Positions 1 to 8,921 of a DNA stretch of 64,000 bases are shown piece after piece (within the stretch, counting starts at the first letter, position 1; each line of letters opens with the position of its first letter). This DNA is from Chytriomyces cf. hyalinus JEL632 (lineage: Eukaryota > Chytridiomycota > Chytridiomycetes > Chytridiales > Chytriomycetaceae), in assembly GCA_025435555.1 (NCBI GenBank), contig JAIWWG010000072.1, positions 117,437 to 181,436 on the forward strand. Direction: 5' to 3'. Below the pieces are notes generated by a model, which was not told where the DNA came from, ran no database searches, and saw nothing but the letters and a program-made list of their open reading frames with translations. The translations under genes were made by a program, and so were the position numbers.

Positions 1-514
1 GCACAAGTTGCAGCTGAGATCGCTCGTCTTCAACCACGCCCATCACAGGTGTTCCTTGAATTCGTGTCAGGGCCTGTGGATTGTCCAGTTCCAGACAGAG
101 AAGGTTTGAAAAGGAAGCCGGCAGAGAGAGTAGGTACGGCTTGTACGGCGTGTCATTGATGCGTGCGTACATGAGCAACAAGCACAGCGCTAGATGAGGG
201 TCATAGTGGTCCATGAGAGGCGGAGCAGACTGCGACGACTCTGTCTCAGTCACTTCAGCCTGTGAGGTATCATGGCTCGCTCCAAACACTTGAACCAGCA
301 CACGGCCCAGATCAGACTTGACGCGCCATGCTGCTGATGCGGACAACAGCACATGCGCAGGGACTCGCAGCACGATCGAGTCCTTGACCATGCCCACTCT
401 TGCACGCAGCACGCGACCCTGGGTTGCCGCATCCGCCTGCGACGCTGTCATCGGAATATCCTCCTCTTTCCCGCAGACCCATTCAATGAGCTGCAAAGTG
501 GTTGCACTGTCCAT
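1..514 (-). CDS. SET-domain protein lysine methyltransferase (RuBisCO-LSMT/SETD6-like), N-terminal part
   Basis: The reverse strand reads from an ATG at 514 without a stop to the window edge, giving about 171 residues. The start MDSATTLQLIEWVC, the segment GRVLRAR..IVLRVPAHVLLS, and later LALCLLLMYARINDTPYKPY followed by LLSLPASFSN and RIQGTPVMG match the layout of the N-terminal SET region of LSMT/SETD-type enzymes, where the leucine-rich helix, the KPYL-LP motif and the L-x-GT element precede the SET insertion. These enzymes transfer methyl groups from S-adenosylmethionine to protein lysines. The catalytic NH motif and the substrate-binding domain lie outside the window. No intron is needed in the visible part. 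Its promoter must lie between 515 and the tRNA gene at 572, or overlap it. Family assignment is from remembered motifs only. Confidence 0.7.
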   Translation of the reverse strand, partial: MDSATTLQLIEWVCGKEEDIPMTASQADAATQGRVLRARVGMVKDSIVLRVPAHVLLSASAAWRVKSDLGRVLVQVFGASHDTSQAEVTETESSQSAPPLMDHYDPHLALCLLLMYARINDTPYKPYLLSLPASFSNLLCLELDNPQALTRIQGTPVMGVVEDERSQLQLV

Positions 515-551
515 TTGTTGCGTTTTTGCGCCAAGAAAATAATTGCTCGAG

Positions 552-569
552 GAAAAAAAGTCAAAAGAC
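552..569 (-). terminator. Pol III terminator of tRNA-Asn
   Basis: Reading off the tRNA on the reverse strand there is a T4 run three bases after the tRNA end, then a T7 run. T runs on the non-template strand terminate RNA polymerase III. Confidence 0.7.
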
Positions 570-571
570 AA

Positions 572-645
572 CGCCCGGTAGTGGGATCGAACCACTGACC
601 TTGAGGTTAACAGCCCCACGCTACTACCAGCTGAGCCAACCGGGC
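572..645 (-). tRNA. tRNA-Asn (anticodon GTT)
   Basis: On the reverse strand the sequence folds as a cloverleaf: acceptor GCCCGGT pairs perfectly with ACCGGGC, the anticodon stem TGGGG/CCTCA encloses loop CTGTTAA (anticodon GTT), and the T-arm carries GGTTCGATCCC (the B box). The discriminator base is G. There is no intron. Downstream on the same strand lie a CTTTTG and then a run of seven Ts near 552-560, suitable Pol III terminators. The 5' end is only nine bases from a retrotransposon insertion, so the element abuts the expected transcription start. Confidence 0.95.
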
Positions 646-654
646 GGATGCTCA

Positions 655-846
655 TGTTGCGTAATAACGCCAGTTCCTCCATTGTGTCCATTTTACTTGA
701 CTTTAATTTTTCCTTCAAAATTCCGGAGATAGAAACTTCTCGAAAACAACAAAGTTCAAATCACCCTCACCACAGCAGTATAAAAGCCAGTGTCCTTCTA
801 CCAATAAAGATCATCTATCAACCAACATTGCTTTATTTCCGTAACA
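655..846 (+). repeat. 5' LTR of element 1
   Basis: 192-bp direct repeat of 5701-5892. It starts TG and ends CA, contains a TATAAAAG box near 779 and an AATAAA polyadenylation signal near 802, so U3 and R boundaries lie in its last third. The left neighbour GCTCA is the target-site duplication. Confidence 0.95.
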
Positions 847-848
847 TT

Positions 849-861
849 TGGTAGCATCGGC
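849..861 (+). other. Primer-binding site of element 1
   Basis: TGGTAGCATCGGC starts two bases after the LTR. The complement ends in GCTA-CCA, as expected of a fungal initiator tRNA-Met 3' end (initiator tRNAs begin AGC and end GCU-ACCA). The same 13 bases occur in element 2 (63010-63022), and at least the first 12 occur in element 3. The identity of the priming tRNA is inferred. Confidence 0.75.
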
Positions 862-864
862 TAG

Positions 865-2031
865 ATGTCCTCCTCCTCTACCAGCCCAGAATCCATGACC
901 AACGAGCCATTTGCTGCTTCCCAAGCCTCAACATTCTTTGCCGACGTAAATGGCCGTATTGTGACCACCAATGACATTGTATCAACCTTGGATGAACTTG
1001 TTCAGTTCATGAACACACTCAAGACCCGTGACACTGCCAGCTTTGCAACCTCACCAAAACCAATTGAAGAAACCAAGCTCCTGTCTCGAAAGGACTTCCG
1101 TATGCCAAGTATCAAGCCACTACCATTCAGTGGAAAACTTGGAAACAGACCTGCCCATGAAATCCAGAACATTCTTGACGACTACCTTGAACGTAACTTG
1201 GAGAACTGCCGTCTCTACAACCTTGCACCTGATATCAACTCAATTACTCACAATGGCCAACCGACATATGTTCAATTTGTTTCCTCTGGACTTACCGACA
1301 CTGCACGCCAACGCTGGAGACAATTACCAGAATCAACAAGAGATGAAATGACTTGGCCAGAATACGCCCAATGGATCAACAAACGTTTCGGATCTCAGCT
1401 AGCACTCTCCCAAGCCATTGACGCATTGGACACCATTCAGCAAACAGGATCAGCAGTCATCTACTCAAGTGCCTTCAATGAATTAGTATCTGCAACTTCT
1501 TCTGCCAATGTTCACCTTCCCGAAGCCTTCCTTTGTGTAAAGTACCTCAATGGACTCAAGCCACATCTTCAAGTGATTCCAGAACTCGGTAACATCTCTG
1601 GTGACCTCAGTAAGCTCCAAGCAGAAGCAGAACGCCTTGATGATGTGTACTACCGACGAAACATGCGTTCCAAGACCTCAGCCTATCCTCGTAACCGTTT
1701 CAAGCTCCAAGCCCAACAAGTTCCTCCAGCCAGTCACTCTCCTGGACCTTTCCAGAATGAGCCCATGGACCTAGATGCTCTGCAGCAAGGGAGGCCTTCC
1801 AGACTTCTCACTCCAGTCCAGAAAGCTGAATACCGTTCAAAAGGATGGTGTGTTTATTGTCAGTCCAAAGATCATTCAATCGACAAGTGTAGCAAGCTCA
1901 AGAACAAAGTTACCTTTGAAGAAAGACCACGACCCAGCCGATCCTTCCATCAAGAAAGACACCCTTCAGTCAATCATGCCACACAAGCAGATTCAGACTC
2001 AGAGCCAACAATTGATGAAAGTGCCTGTTGA
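865..2031 (+). CDS. Gag-like capsid polyprotein, element 1
   Basis: 388 residues. The central part (roughly residues 75-260) is a retrotransposon Gag domain with the typical W-x(n)-F pattern, here QRWRQLPESTRDEMTWPEY and INKRFGSQ, and a helix-rich capsid region. Near the C terminus WCVYCQSKDHSIDKCSKL is a CCHC zinc knuckle (C-x2-C-x4-H-x4-C) for RNA binding. The protein should assemble virus-like particles that package element RNA. The stop at 2029-2031 lies inside the overlapping pol frame, so Pol must be made by +1 frameshifting. The start chosen is the first ATG after the primer-binding site. Confidence 0.92.
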   Translation: MSSSSTSPESMTNEPFAASQASTFFADVNGRIVTTNDIVSTLDELVQFMNTLKTRDTASFATSPKPIEETKLLSRKDFRMPSIKPLPFSGKLGNRPAHEIQNILDDYLERNLENCRLYNLAPDINSITHNGQPTYVQFVSSGLTDTARQRWRQLPESTRDEMTWPEYAQWINKRFGSQLALSQAIDALDTIQQTGSAVIYSSAFNELVSATSSANVHLPEAFLCVKYLNGLKPHLQVIPELGNISGDLSKLQAEAERLDDVYYRRNMRSKTSAYPRNRFKLQAQQVPPASHSPGPFQNEPMDLDALQQGRPSRLLTPVQKAEYRSKGWCVYCQSKDHSIDKCSKLKNKVTFEERPRPSRSFHQERHPSVNHATQADSDSEPTIDESAC

Positions 2032-5000
2032 AAGCCTTGTTCTCAGCAAGCCCTGCCAACCTTTACCCTCAGTCTCAGCCTTACCAGAAAACAAAACAAC
2101 GGAAAATTTTACCTCTGATTGCCCCCGTCAAACAAACGCAGCCACACTATCCCTCCACCACCTGCAAGAACGCACCAACCAGCCAGGACTACTCATTTGC
2201 CAAGGTGTAATCAATCACCAGCCAGTATCCATTCTCATTGACTCTGGAGCCAATCCCAGTTTCATTCAATCCAAATATGCCAGCAGCTACGTGGACAAGA
2301 ATTCCAGTACCGTATTGATCAAATTGGCAGACAAAACAATGATTCGAGGGCATTGTACCCTCCCAATTCCCTTTATTGTCAAAGACAATGAATTCCAAGA
2401 TTCCCATTCCTTCACGGCAGTCCCGTCTCTAGCCTACGACCTGATCCTTGGAAAGGACTGGTTAAACAAACATAATCCTGTTATCGACTGGCCGTCAAAT
2501 ACCGTAAAGATCAAAAACCATACCTGGACCTGCGCCACTCCAAGAAAAATTCCAGAGATCCTGTCACCAATACAGTTCAAGAAAATCATCCGTAAACCCA
2601 TGCACGACATGCTGTGTGGAGTCCTAATTCCTTCCGAGCCTTCGAATGGCCCTTCGCAATTGACTACTGAAGATAGCAATCAGCTTGACAGAGAAGCAAA
2701 ATCGAAATTGAATCCAGACCTGCAGCAGCTTTTGGATCGTTATCCAAAAGTGTTTTGTACATTCGAGGGACTCCCTCCATCCAGAACCACCGACCTGAAG
2801 ATTGAAACAAGCCCAGAATCCACGCCACCATGGCGACCAATTTATCCAATGAACGAGAAAGAGTTGTCAACCCTCCGAGACGAGCTTGATTTCCTACTCA
2901 AGCATGGCCGAATCAAAGAATCCATTTCACCGTATGGAGCCCCAGTATTCTTTGTCAAACAAAAGGACAAACTCAGATTAGTTTTTGACTACCGAGCATT
3001 GAACAAACTCACTGTCAAGAATCGAGCACCCTTGCCCAACATTCTGGAGTCCCTAGACCGCCTGGGAAAAGCCAAATTCTTCAGCAAAATTGACCTTGCC
3101 TCTGGTTACCATCAAATAAGAATTCTACCTGCCGACACACACAAGACTGCATTTCGATCAAAGTACGGACATTTCGAATGGATCGTGATGCCATTTGGAC
3201 TTGCAAACGCGCCCGGAACCTTCCAAGCCACAATCAACTCAATTTTTCGCGACCTGGTCGACCGTTTCCTTTCCTGCTACATTGATGACCTGTTAATCTA
3301 CTCCGAGACCTACGCAGAACACATGAATCACCTCAGTATAGTCCTCCAACGCCTTCAAGAAAACAATTTCCATGTTCGACTTCACAAGTGTCAATTCTTC
3401 ACTGAATCATTGGAGTACCTTGGTTACAAGATTTCTCAAGGGAAGATCAGCGTCTTACCAAGTCGATACATGGCCATCCAGAATTACGACGAGCCCCAGT
3501 CCTTTACTGATCTACGTGGTTTCCTTGGACTAGCCAACACTATCCACCGTTTTGTAAGAAATCATGCCAGCCTGTTAGCACCTCTATCAGACCTCCTTAA
3601 AGGACACAAAACCGTACCTTTCCATCAAGTTTGGACCAAAGAAGCACAAGACCTGTTTCAGAAAGCCAAGAAAGCCCTAGCTGACCCATCCTCACTTGCC
3701 ATGTTTGACCCAAACAAACCAGTCCACTTGTACACCGACTGGTCTAAGCGAGCCATCTCCAGTTACGTAGCCCAGCCAGACGAGAATTCGATAGATCAGC
3801 CGGTAGCCTTTCACTCACGCAAATGTAATGACGCCGAATCAAAATACCATCCCTATGAAGGAGAAATATTGGCACTCGTCAAAGCACTACGACATCATCG
3901 AGCTTACGTTCATGATGCCCGAGTTTTTGTGTTCACGGACCATCAGTCCCTTCGGAGAATCCTTGACCAGCCAAAACTTCGCCCAGTCCATCACCGCTGG
4001 ATTGCCGACATTCTTGCTTACGACTTCCAGATTCAGTGGAAACCTGGACAATGGAACAAGATTGCAGACGCACTGTCACGATTAAAGCACTCTCAAGAAA
4101 TTGGAATTCAAGTCTCACCTGGCGTAAATCAGACAATTTCCAACATCCAAGAGCCTCAAGCTGACCAGTTATTTGCGACTGAGCTTTCGATAACAGAGGA
4201 CCTGATGGATGACATCAAATCCATGAACCCAGATGATCCGCAATACCAAGAAATCTCAAAGTACCTTATCGACCCAGAAGATCCTGATACATTCGAGAAT
4301 GACCCTGCATTGGTTCCAGCTTCCCTCAAGAATACGATTTCCAGATACAAACTTCACAGCGGCCTATTGTATTACACCGACAAGACTCATGCAAGAGTTT
4401 TCGTCCCAATGCCCCTTCGAAATCAGCTGGTTCGATCTGCTCATTCGTATGGACCAGTTATTCACAACAATTGGGAACGAACAGCCGAAAGACTTACAAG
4501 ATATTTCCACTGGCCCAAGATCCACAAAGACATTCAGCAATTTGTCCAATCCTGCGACGCGTGCCAACGGCACAAGATTGCACGACGACTCCCGTATGGA
4601 TTGCTCCAGCCTCACGCAATCCCACCACACCCTTGGCACACCATCTCAATGGATTTTATTACCAAACTCCCACAAACCAAGTCTGGACACACTGCACTCA
4701 TGGTCATTGTTGACTCCTTCACCAAACGCACCCGACTTTTTCCCTGCCATGACACCTCCACCGCCAAGGACATTGCAAACATCTTTTTCAACGATGTATT
4801 CAAACACCACGGACTCCCTCGACGATTCATCAGTGACCGAGACTCAAAGTTCACGTCAAACTTCTGGAATTCTTTGTGTCAGTCTCTCAAGATAGAATTG
4901 GCCATGACAACAGCTTACCATCCCCAAGCCGACGGGCAAACCGAGCAAAAGAACGACTGGGTACTCTCTGCCCTACGTTCCGAAGTTAATTACTGGCAAG

Positions 5001-5710
5001 ACGACTGGGATGAGCACTTACCCAAGGTTGAATTCGGTATAAATGACACTGTGAGCTCCACCACTGGCTACACTCCATACCATCTGGAATACGGGCGACA
5101 CCCTGCATCATTCATTGATGTTGGATTAACACCATATGATCCGCTCACGCTGAGAGATTTACAAGCCACTCACCAAGCCACATGCGACAGAATTCGCGAC
5201 TCCCAAGACCGTTACGCATCCGCTGCCAATCGACGACGCCTAGAATCGCCTTTCCAGGTCGGAGATCTTGTCCTGCTATCGTTGCGCGATTTTCGGCCCA
5301 AGATTCTTGAAGACCGACCGATCGCGAAATTGTCGGACTGCTACTCTGGACCTTACGAGATCACAGAGCTGATCGGCGATGTTCCGCTGTGTCGACTCAA
5401 GATTCCTGATGAATGGAATATCCACAAGGTCTTCCACCCTGAGAAATTAAAAATGTATTACTGGGACTCAGCGAAACCTCACCCGCTGCAGTCGCTCCCG
5501 CCAGATTTACGAACCATCGAATCGGTGCTCGCGGCGCGGAAACTTCAAGGAAAAACTCAGGTCCTAATAAAATGGAAGGATCATAGCCCCATTTTCAACT
5601 GTTGGTTAGATGCCACTCCAGAGCTACGCCAAAGACTCAAGAAAGACGTACATGAACCCAAGCAACGACCTTTCTCATCGCGTACGCTCTTGGAGGCGGG
5701 TGTTGCGTAA
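1775..5710 (+). CDS. Pol polyprotein (protease, RT, RNase H, integrase, chromodomain), element 1
   Basis: Open frame of 1311 codons in +1 relative to gag, overlapping gag by 257 nt; the ATG at 1775 lies within gag and is probably not used. Visible domains: aspartic protease with LIDSGANPSF near residue 155; reverse transcriptase with the YIDDLL catalytic pair near 500; RNase H with LYTDWS near 650; integrase zinc finger (H-H-C-C, ending CDACQRHK) near 900-935; integrase DDE core with MDFITKLP, SDRDSKF and E in DGQTEQKN near 958-1055; and a chromodomain-like tail with VLIKWKDHSPIFNCWL near 1265-1280. The final codons and the stop are supplied by the first bases of the 3' LTR. No internal stop is present. 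Confidence 0.95.
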   Translation: MLCSKGGLPDFSLQSRKLNTVQKDGVFIVSPKIIQSTSVASSRTKLPLKKDHDPADPSIKKDTLQSIMPHKQIQTQSQQLMKVPVESLVLSKPCQPLPSVSALPENKTTENFTSDCPRQTNAATLSLHHLQERTNQPGLLICQGVINHQPVSILIDSGANPSFIQSKYASSYVDKNSSTVLIKLADKTMIRGHCTLPIPFIVKDNEFQDSHSFTAVPSLAYDLILGKDWLNKHNPVIDWPSNTVKIKNHTWTCATPRKIPEILSPIQFKKIIRKPMHDMLCGVLIPSEPSNGPSQLTTEDSNQLDREAKSKLNPDLQQLLDRYPKVFCTFEGLPPSRTTDLKIETSPESTPPWRPIYPMNEKELSTLRDELDFLLKHGRIKESISPYGAPVFFVKQKDKLRLVFDYRALNKLTVKNRAPLPNILESLDRLGKAKFFSKIDLASGYHQIRILPADTHKTAFRSKYGHFEWIVMPFGLANAPGTFQATINSIFRDLVDRFLSCYIDDLLIYSETYAEHMNHLSIVLQRLQENNFHVRLHKCQFFTESLEYLGYKISQGKISVLPSRYMAIQNYDEPQSFTDLRGFLGLANTIHRFVRNHASLLAPLSDLLKGHKTVPFHQVWTKEAQDLFQKAKKALADPSSLAMFDPNKPVHLYTDWSKRAISSYVAQPDENSIDQPVAFHSRKCNDAESKYHPYEGEILALVKALRHHRAYVHDARVFVFTDHQSLRRILDQPKLRPVHHRWIADILAYDFQIQWKPGQWNKIADALSRLKHSQEIGIQVSPGVNQTISNIQEPQADQLFATELSITEDLMDDIKSMNPDDPQYQEISKYLIDPEDPDTFENDPALVPASLKNTISRYKLHSGLLYYTDKTHARVFVPMPLRNQLVRSAHSYGPVIHNNWERTAERLTRYFHWPKIHKDIQQFVQSCDACQRHKIARRLPYGLLQPHAIPPHPWHTISMDFITKLPQTKSGHTALMVIVDSFTKRTRLFPCHDTSTAKDIANIFFNDVFKHHGLPRRFISDRDSKFTSNFWNSLCQSLKIELAMTTAYHPQADGQTEQKNDWVLSALRSEVNYWQDDWDEHLPKVEFGINDTVSSTTGYTPYHLEYGRHPASFIDVGLTPYDPLTLRDLQATHQATCDRIRDSQDRYASAANRRRLESPFQVGDLVLLSLRDFRPKILEDRPIAKLSDCYSGPYEITELIGDVPLCRLKIPDEWNIHKVFHPEKLKMYYWDSAKPHPLQSLPPDLRTIESVLAARKLQGKTQVLIKWKDHSPIFNCWLDATPELRQRLKKDVHEPKQRPFSSRTLLEAGVA

Positions 5711-5892
5711 TAACGCCAGTTCCTCCATTGTGTCCATTTTACTTGACTTTAATTTTTCCTTCAAAATTCCGGAGATAGAAACTTCTCGAAAACAACAAAG
5801 TTCAAATCACCCTCACCACAGCAGTATAAAAGCCAGTGTCCTTCTACCAATAAAGATCATCTATCAACCAACATTGCTTTATTTCCGTAACA
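5701..5892 (+). repeat. 3' LTR of element 1
   Basis: Matches 655-846 without a difference that I can see. The purine stretch GGAGGCGGG directly before it is the likely polypurine tract and is also pol coding sequence. GCTCA follows at 5893-5897. Confidence 0.95.
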
Positions 5893-5897
5893 GCTCA

Positions 5898-6173
5898 TAA
5901 AGGGGAATTGACCAATACCTGCGGCGTGGCTACGTGATCAATTAAGGAGTTTGGATTGAGTTGGAGAGTGCTAAGAACAGAGAGAAGATTGAGAGGAGAC
6001 TGATCTTTATTGAGGTGATAATGCACGCTTTAAATAGCGTTACAGGATAAAGAGGAAGTAAACGATTGGTGAAGGGGCATTGTGGAGGGTGTGTCATTGT
6101 ATTCGGTCAAGAAAAAGGGTGTCCATTGTTCTCAATTAGAGACGCGTGACGTAATCCGACAGATTACGTAACA
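5898..6173 (-). repeat. Solo LTR of the element-3 family
   Basis: The reverse complement aligns along its whole length with the LTR at 63355-63682 except for one 52-bp repeat unit present only there. It starts TGTTACGTAATC and ends CCCTTTA where element 3 ends CCTATCA, so the terminal CA has mutated. GCTCA flanks it on both sides (5893-5897 and 6174-6178), showing an original 5-bp target duplication and loss of the internal region by LTR-LTR recombination. It contains an AATAAA signal. Element 1 later inserted exactly into its left GCTCA copy. Confidence 0.9.
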
Positions 6174-6220
6174 GCTCAAGGTAAAAATAGCCAAAATATA
6201 ATAATATTTACAACGGAATT

Positions 6221-6460
6221 TTAAACTTTTTTGCTCTGCTTCTTTCTTCTAATTGTTGAAGGGGGTATCGCAGACGATTTGGCCAGCTGAGTAGGTTCGC
6301 TACCTTTGGATGGTTCTTCACGCGGAGGAGTTAGTTGAAGCAACGCGCAGATGGAAGGCGCCATTTTTGCATGTGCGCCTGGCGACTGAGAAGTCAAGGG
6401 CCTGATCACATACGCCTTATGTTCATTATGTTCTTGTTTCGCAATAACGGGCAAAAACAC
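6221..6460 (-). CDS. Small open frame in the 6.18-6.80 kb interval, uncertain
   Basis: The only thing of note in this 620-bp interval is a 79-codon frame ending in the basic tail RRKKQSKKV. Amino-acid composition looks coding, but there is no recognisable domain and the frame is not clearly linked by splicing to the gene beginning at 6803. It could be an alternative last exon of that gene (a GTAAAA donor exists near 6900 on the reverse strand) or chance. Confidence 0.2.
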   Translation of the reverse strand: MFLPVIAKQEHNEHKAYVIRPLTSQSPGAHAKMAPSICALLQLTPPREEPSKGSEPTQLAKSSAIPPSTIRRKKQSKKV

Positions 6461-6802
6461 TCATCAAGTAGCTGTGCCAAAAAGACTTTTGCAACACCTC
6501 CTAAAAACCAGTCCTGATTTCAGCCTGCGTAACTAAGGCAAGTTTGATGGAATCAGGTCAAAAATCAATCAATAATGCCGGGCTGATACGATAACGTGTG
6601 TTTATAACATTGGTCGAAGATAGAAAAGAGTCAATGAAAGATAAGAATTAAACTACAAGCAACAGCGTCAATAAATCTGTGTGAGATTGGTCAGCTCATG
6701 TATCTCAATCAAGGCACCCTGAACTTACATGAACGAGAGTTTTTGATCATACTTGCAAATGCAACTAAAATATAATAAGCAAACGGTTGGTAAGAAATGC
6801 AG

Positions 6803-8560
6803 CTACCAATCCAGTTTGAAAGGAGTGAATGAGTCTGTCCATGCGAAAAACATATTCAGCACTCTGGGTAAAAAAGCTTCGTTCAAGAAAGAAGTTTTAC
6901 CATTATTCTCCTCTAACAAAGCGCCGAGGCAGTCTGATTCTGGCTGAGAAGCGTCTCCGCTGGAATTCTGCAGCGCACTCAAGTTCCAGAATCCAAGTCT
7001 GTCGACTTGGTCGCCACTCACTGTTTCACAAGAATCTGTCAAGCTTGCTGCGTTGGAATCTCTGGGCGGTGTAGGAAAAGTAGCCAAATTATTGCCAGGA
7101 ACACCGTCCGCGCTAGTTACAGTGGTTTGGCCCGCTTGTTGAATAAACCCGGTATCGTAACTCAGCATGTTTGGAATCATGAGATCCGCTGAAGGTTGCC
7201 CGTAATTTGGAGTGTAGAATATGCCAAATGGATGTTGCTGCGGTTGCGCGTGAAACAGTGGGCTCGAAATGAACGGGGATGGAAAGCTGGACGGTGCCGA
7301 TGCTCCCAAAAATACGCTGGCTTGGTTCATGTATCCATTTTGCAACGCTGTGGAAGAGGGCGTCAAATTCCCTTGAGCAAGTAGCCCCAAGAAAGACATT
7401 TCGTCAGAGGTACCAGTTTGGTCCATGGCTGATGGGGATACTTGCTGATAATAAGATAGAGAATCCGGATGATTCGCATTTGGTGACGCAGCGGACATGT
7501 ACTGATCTTCCTTCAAGACAGAGGGTGTGGAGGTAGAGGCGGGCGAGGCTCCTGATTCAGAGGCAGACTTTCCTGACGCCATGGCTTCATTCAGAGATTG
7601 CTGTGCAGCGCGAAGAACTGCGCTCAATCCAAAGCTGCGTGAAACAGGCAAACTTTCACTCCGGTTTCCAATAGTTTGAGTGGCATTGTGACCAGCATCC
7701 CCGTGTTGAGAAATAGAGCCACTGCGAAGCGCGAGAAGACCCGGTACATCCAGGCTGCTCAAACTCCCGCGTCGCTTGACTACATTTCCCACCGCATCCT
7801 TGTACCGAGTCATGGACGTTTCACTTTTCTCTGACATGGATGGACCACAACTGCGTGCAACCACAGCCCCCACTGGAAGCGGTCGCGCAACGTCCGAGCC
7901 CGGCACAGCATTAAATCTCCCCAAGGACGCAGAGCTCCTTCTTGATGAACGCGTGGAGGATGAGGAGGTGAGCTTTTGATGAGGAATCATGGGAGGCAAT
8001 CCAAAGCTGGTGGAAGTGACTGGGACAAATTCTTGTATGGATGAATTTGTGGCACGCATTCGGGGCTCCGAATCGGGGGATGCAACTGGGTTCTTTCGCT
8101 TTGAGGCCTGCGATAAAAGGCAAGTAACTTGTTCAGAGCGGGTGTTGAGTTTTAACTAACGAAGCTATACAGACCTTGCCATGCTTTGAAGATGGTTCTG
8201 AGTGCATGGGTGTGGCAAGCTTAAAAAATTCAGACACATTTTAAATGTTCAATGGCACAGTTAGACTCTTTTTGAAGGCACGGCAGGCGCAGCACTCACA
8301 ACATCCGTGGACGGAAAGACCGAAGATGTATACGTCCGATTCCCAAACAAGTCGGAAGGACACGCCGTAGCCATCATATGCATGGGGTTCATGCTCATAG
8401 CGTGCCGATCCGCAGCATATGTGAAGTAGCCGGGAAGACCCACTTGAGAAAACGAGGCAGACATAGACAGGGATTCAAAGTTTGCTCGTATTAGCTCTGG
8501 ATTCAATGAGGGCTCCGAGTTTCTGCGTCGGTTTGGGGAGTTGACAGATGTGGTGTCCAT
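6803..8560 (-). CDS. Hypothetical disordered protein, three exons
   Basis: Exons 8300-8560, 8175-8219 and 6803-8107 join in frame (donors GTGAGT and GTCTGT, acceptors AAG and CAG) to give about 536 residues. The sequence is rich in Ser, Asn, Gln, Pro and Ala, with a basic patch (residues about 100-107, KHGKASKRK) and no recognised fold, membrane segment or signal peptide. Such composition is common in fungal regulators and RNA-binding cofactors, but nothing in the sequence fixes a role. The ATG at 8560 is the first in frame in exon 1 (MDTTSVNSPNRRRNSEPS). Confidence 0.6.
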
Positions 8561-8921
8561 GTTGCTGTGGGTGTGCGTATATGTGACTGTGCGTATGTTT
8601 GCGAGGACTGCGCTGAGAGTACCCCGAGTCTGGCGGAGTGTTGGATGGATGGCGTGTGTTTCAGATCGGTTTCTTGAACCGGTCTTTTGTTATTGAGTTT
8701 TGTTTTTGCGGTCTAAGCATGACCGATTGGTTTTATTGAATTTGTGGAACACAGCCAAGCATCCGATTTGTGCGACGGATTCTTGTCAAATCACCCAGTC
8801 ACGTTGCCTTGTCTGTCAGCATCCTCGGCGATGCAGTGGTTGTATCCAGGCCCTGTATGTGCATGGTCGTTGGTACTGCAGGTCGGCGTCAACGTCAAGC
8901 AGTTTAATAGGCAGGAACAAC

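Larger units (their letters stand above)
655..5892 (+). mobile_element. Full-length Ty3/gypsy retrotransposon, element 1
   Basis: The 5238-bp element has two LTRs of 192 bp that look identical, a primer-binding site two bases after the 5' LTR, intact gag and pol reading frames, and a 5-bp target duplication GCTCA (650-654 and 5893-5897). The order protease, reverse transcriptase, RNase H, integrase, chromodomain-like tail is that of Ty3/gypsy chromoviruses. LTR termini are TGTTGCG...CGTAACA, a near-perfect inverted repeat. Insertion lies 5-9 nt upstream of the tRNA-Asn gene, transcribed divergently from it. Identical LTRs and open frames indicate a recent insertion that may still be active. 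Confidence 0.97.
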
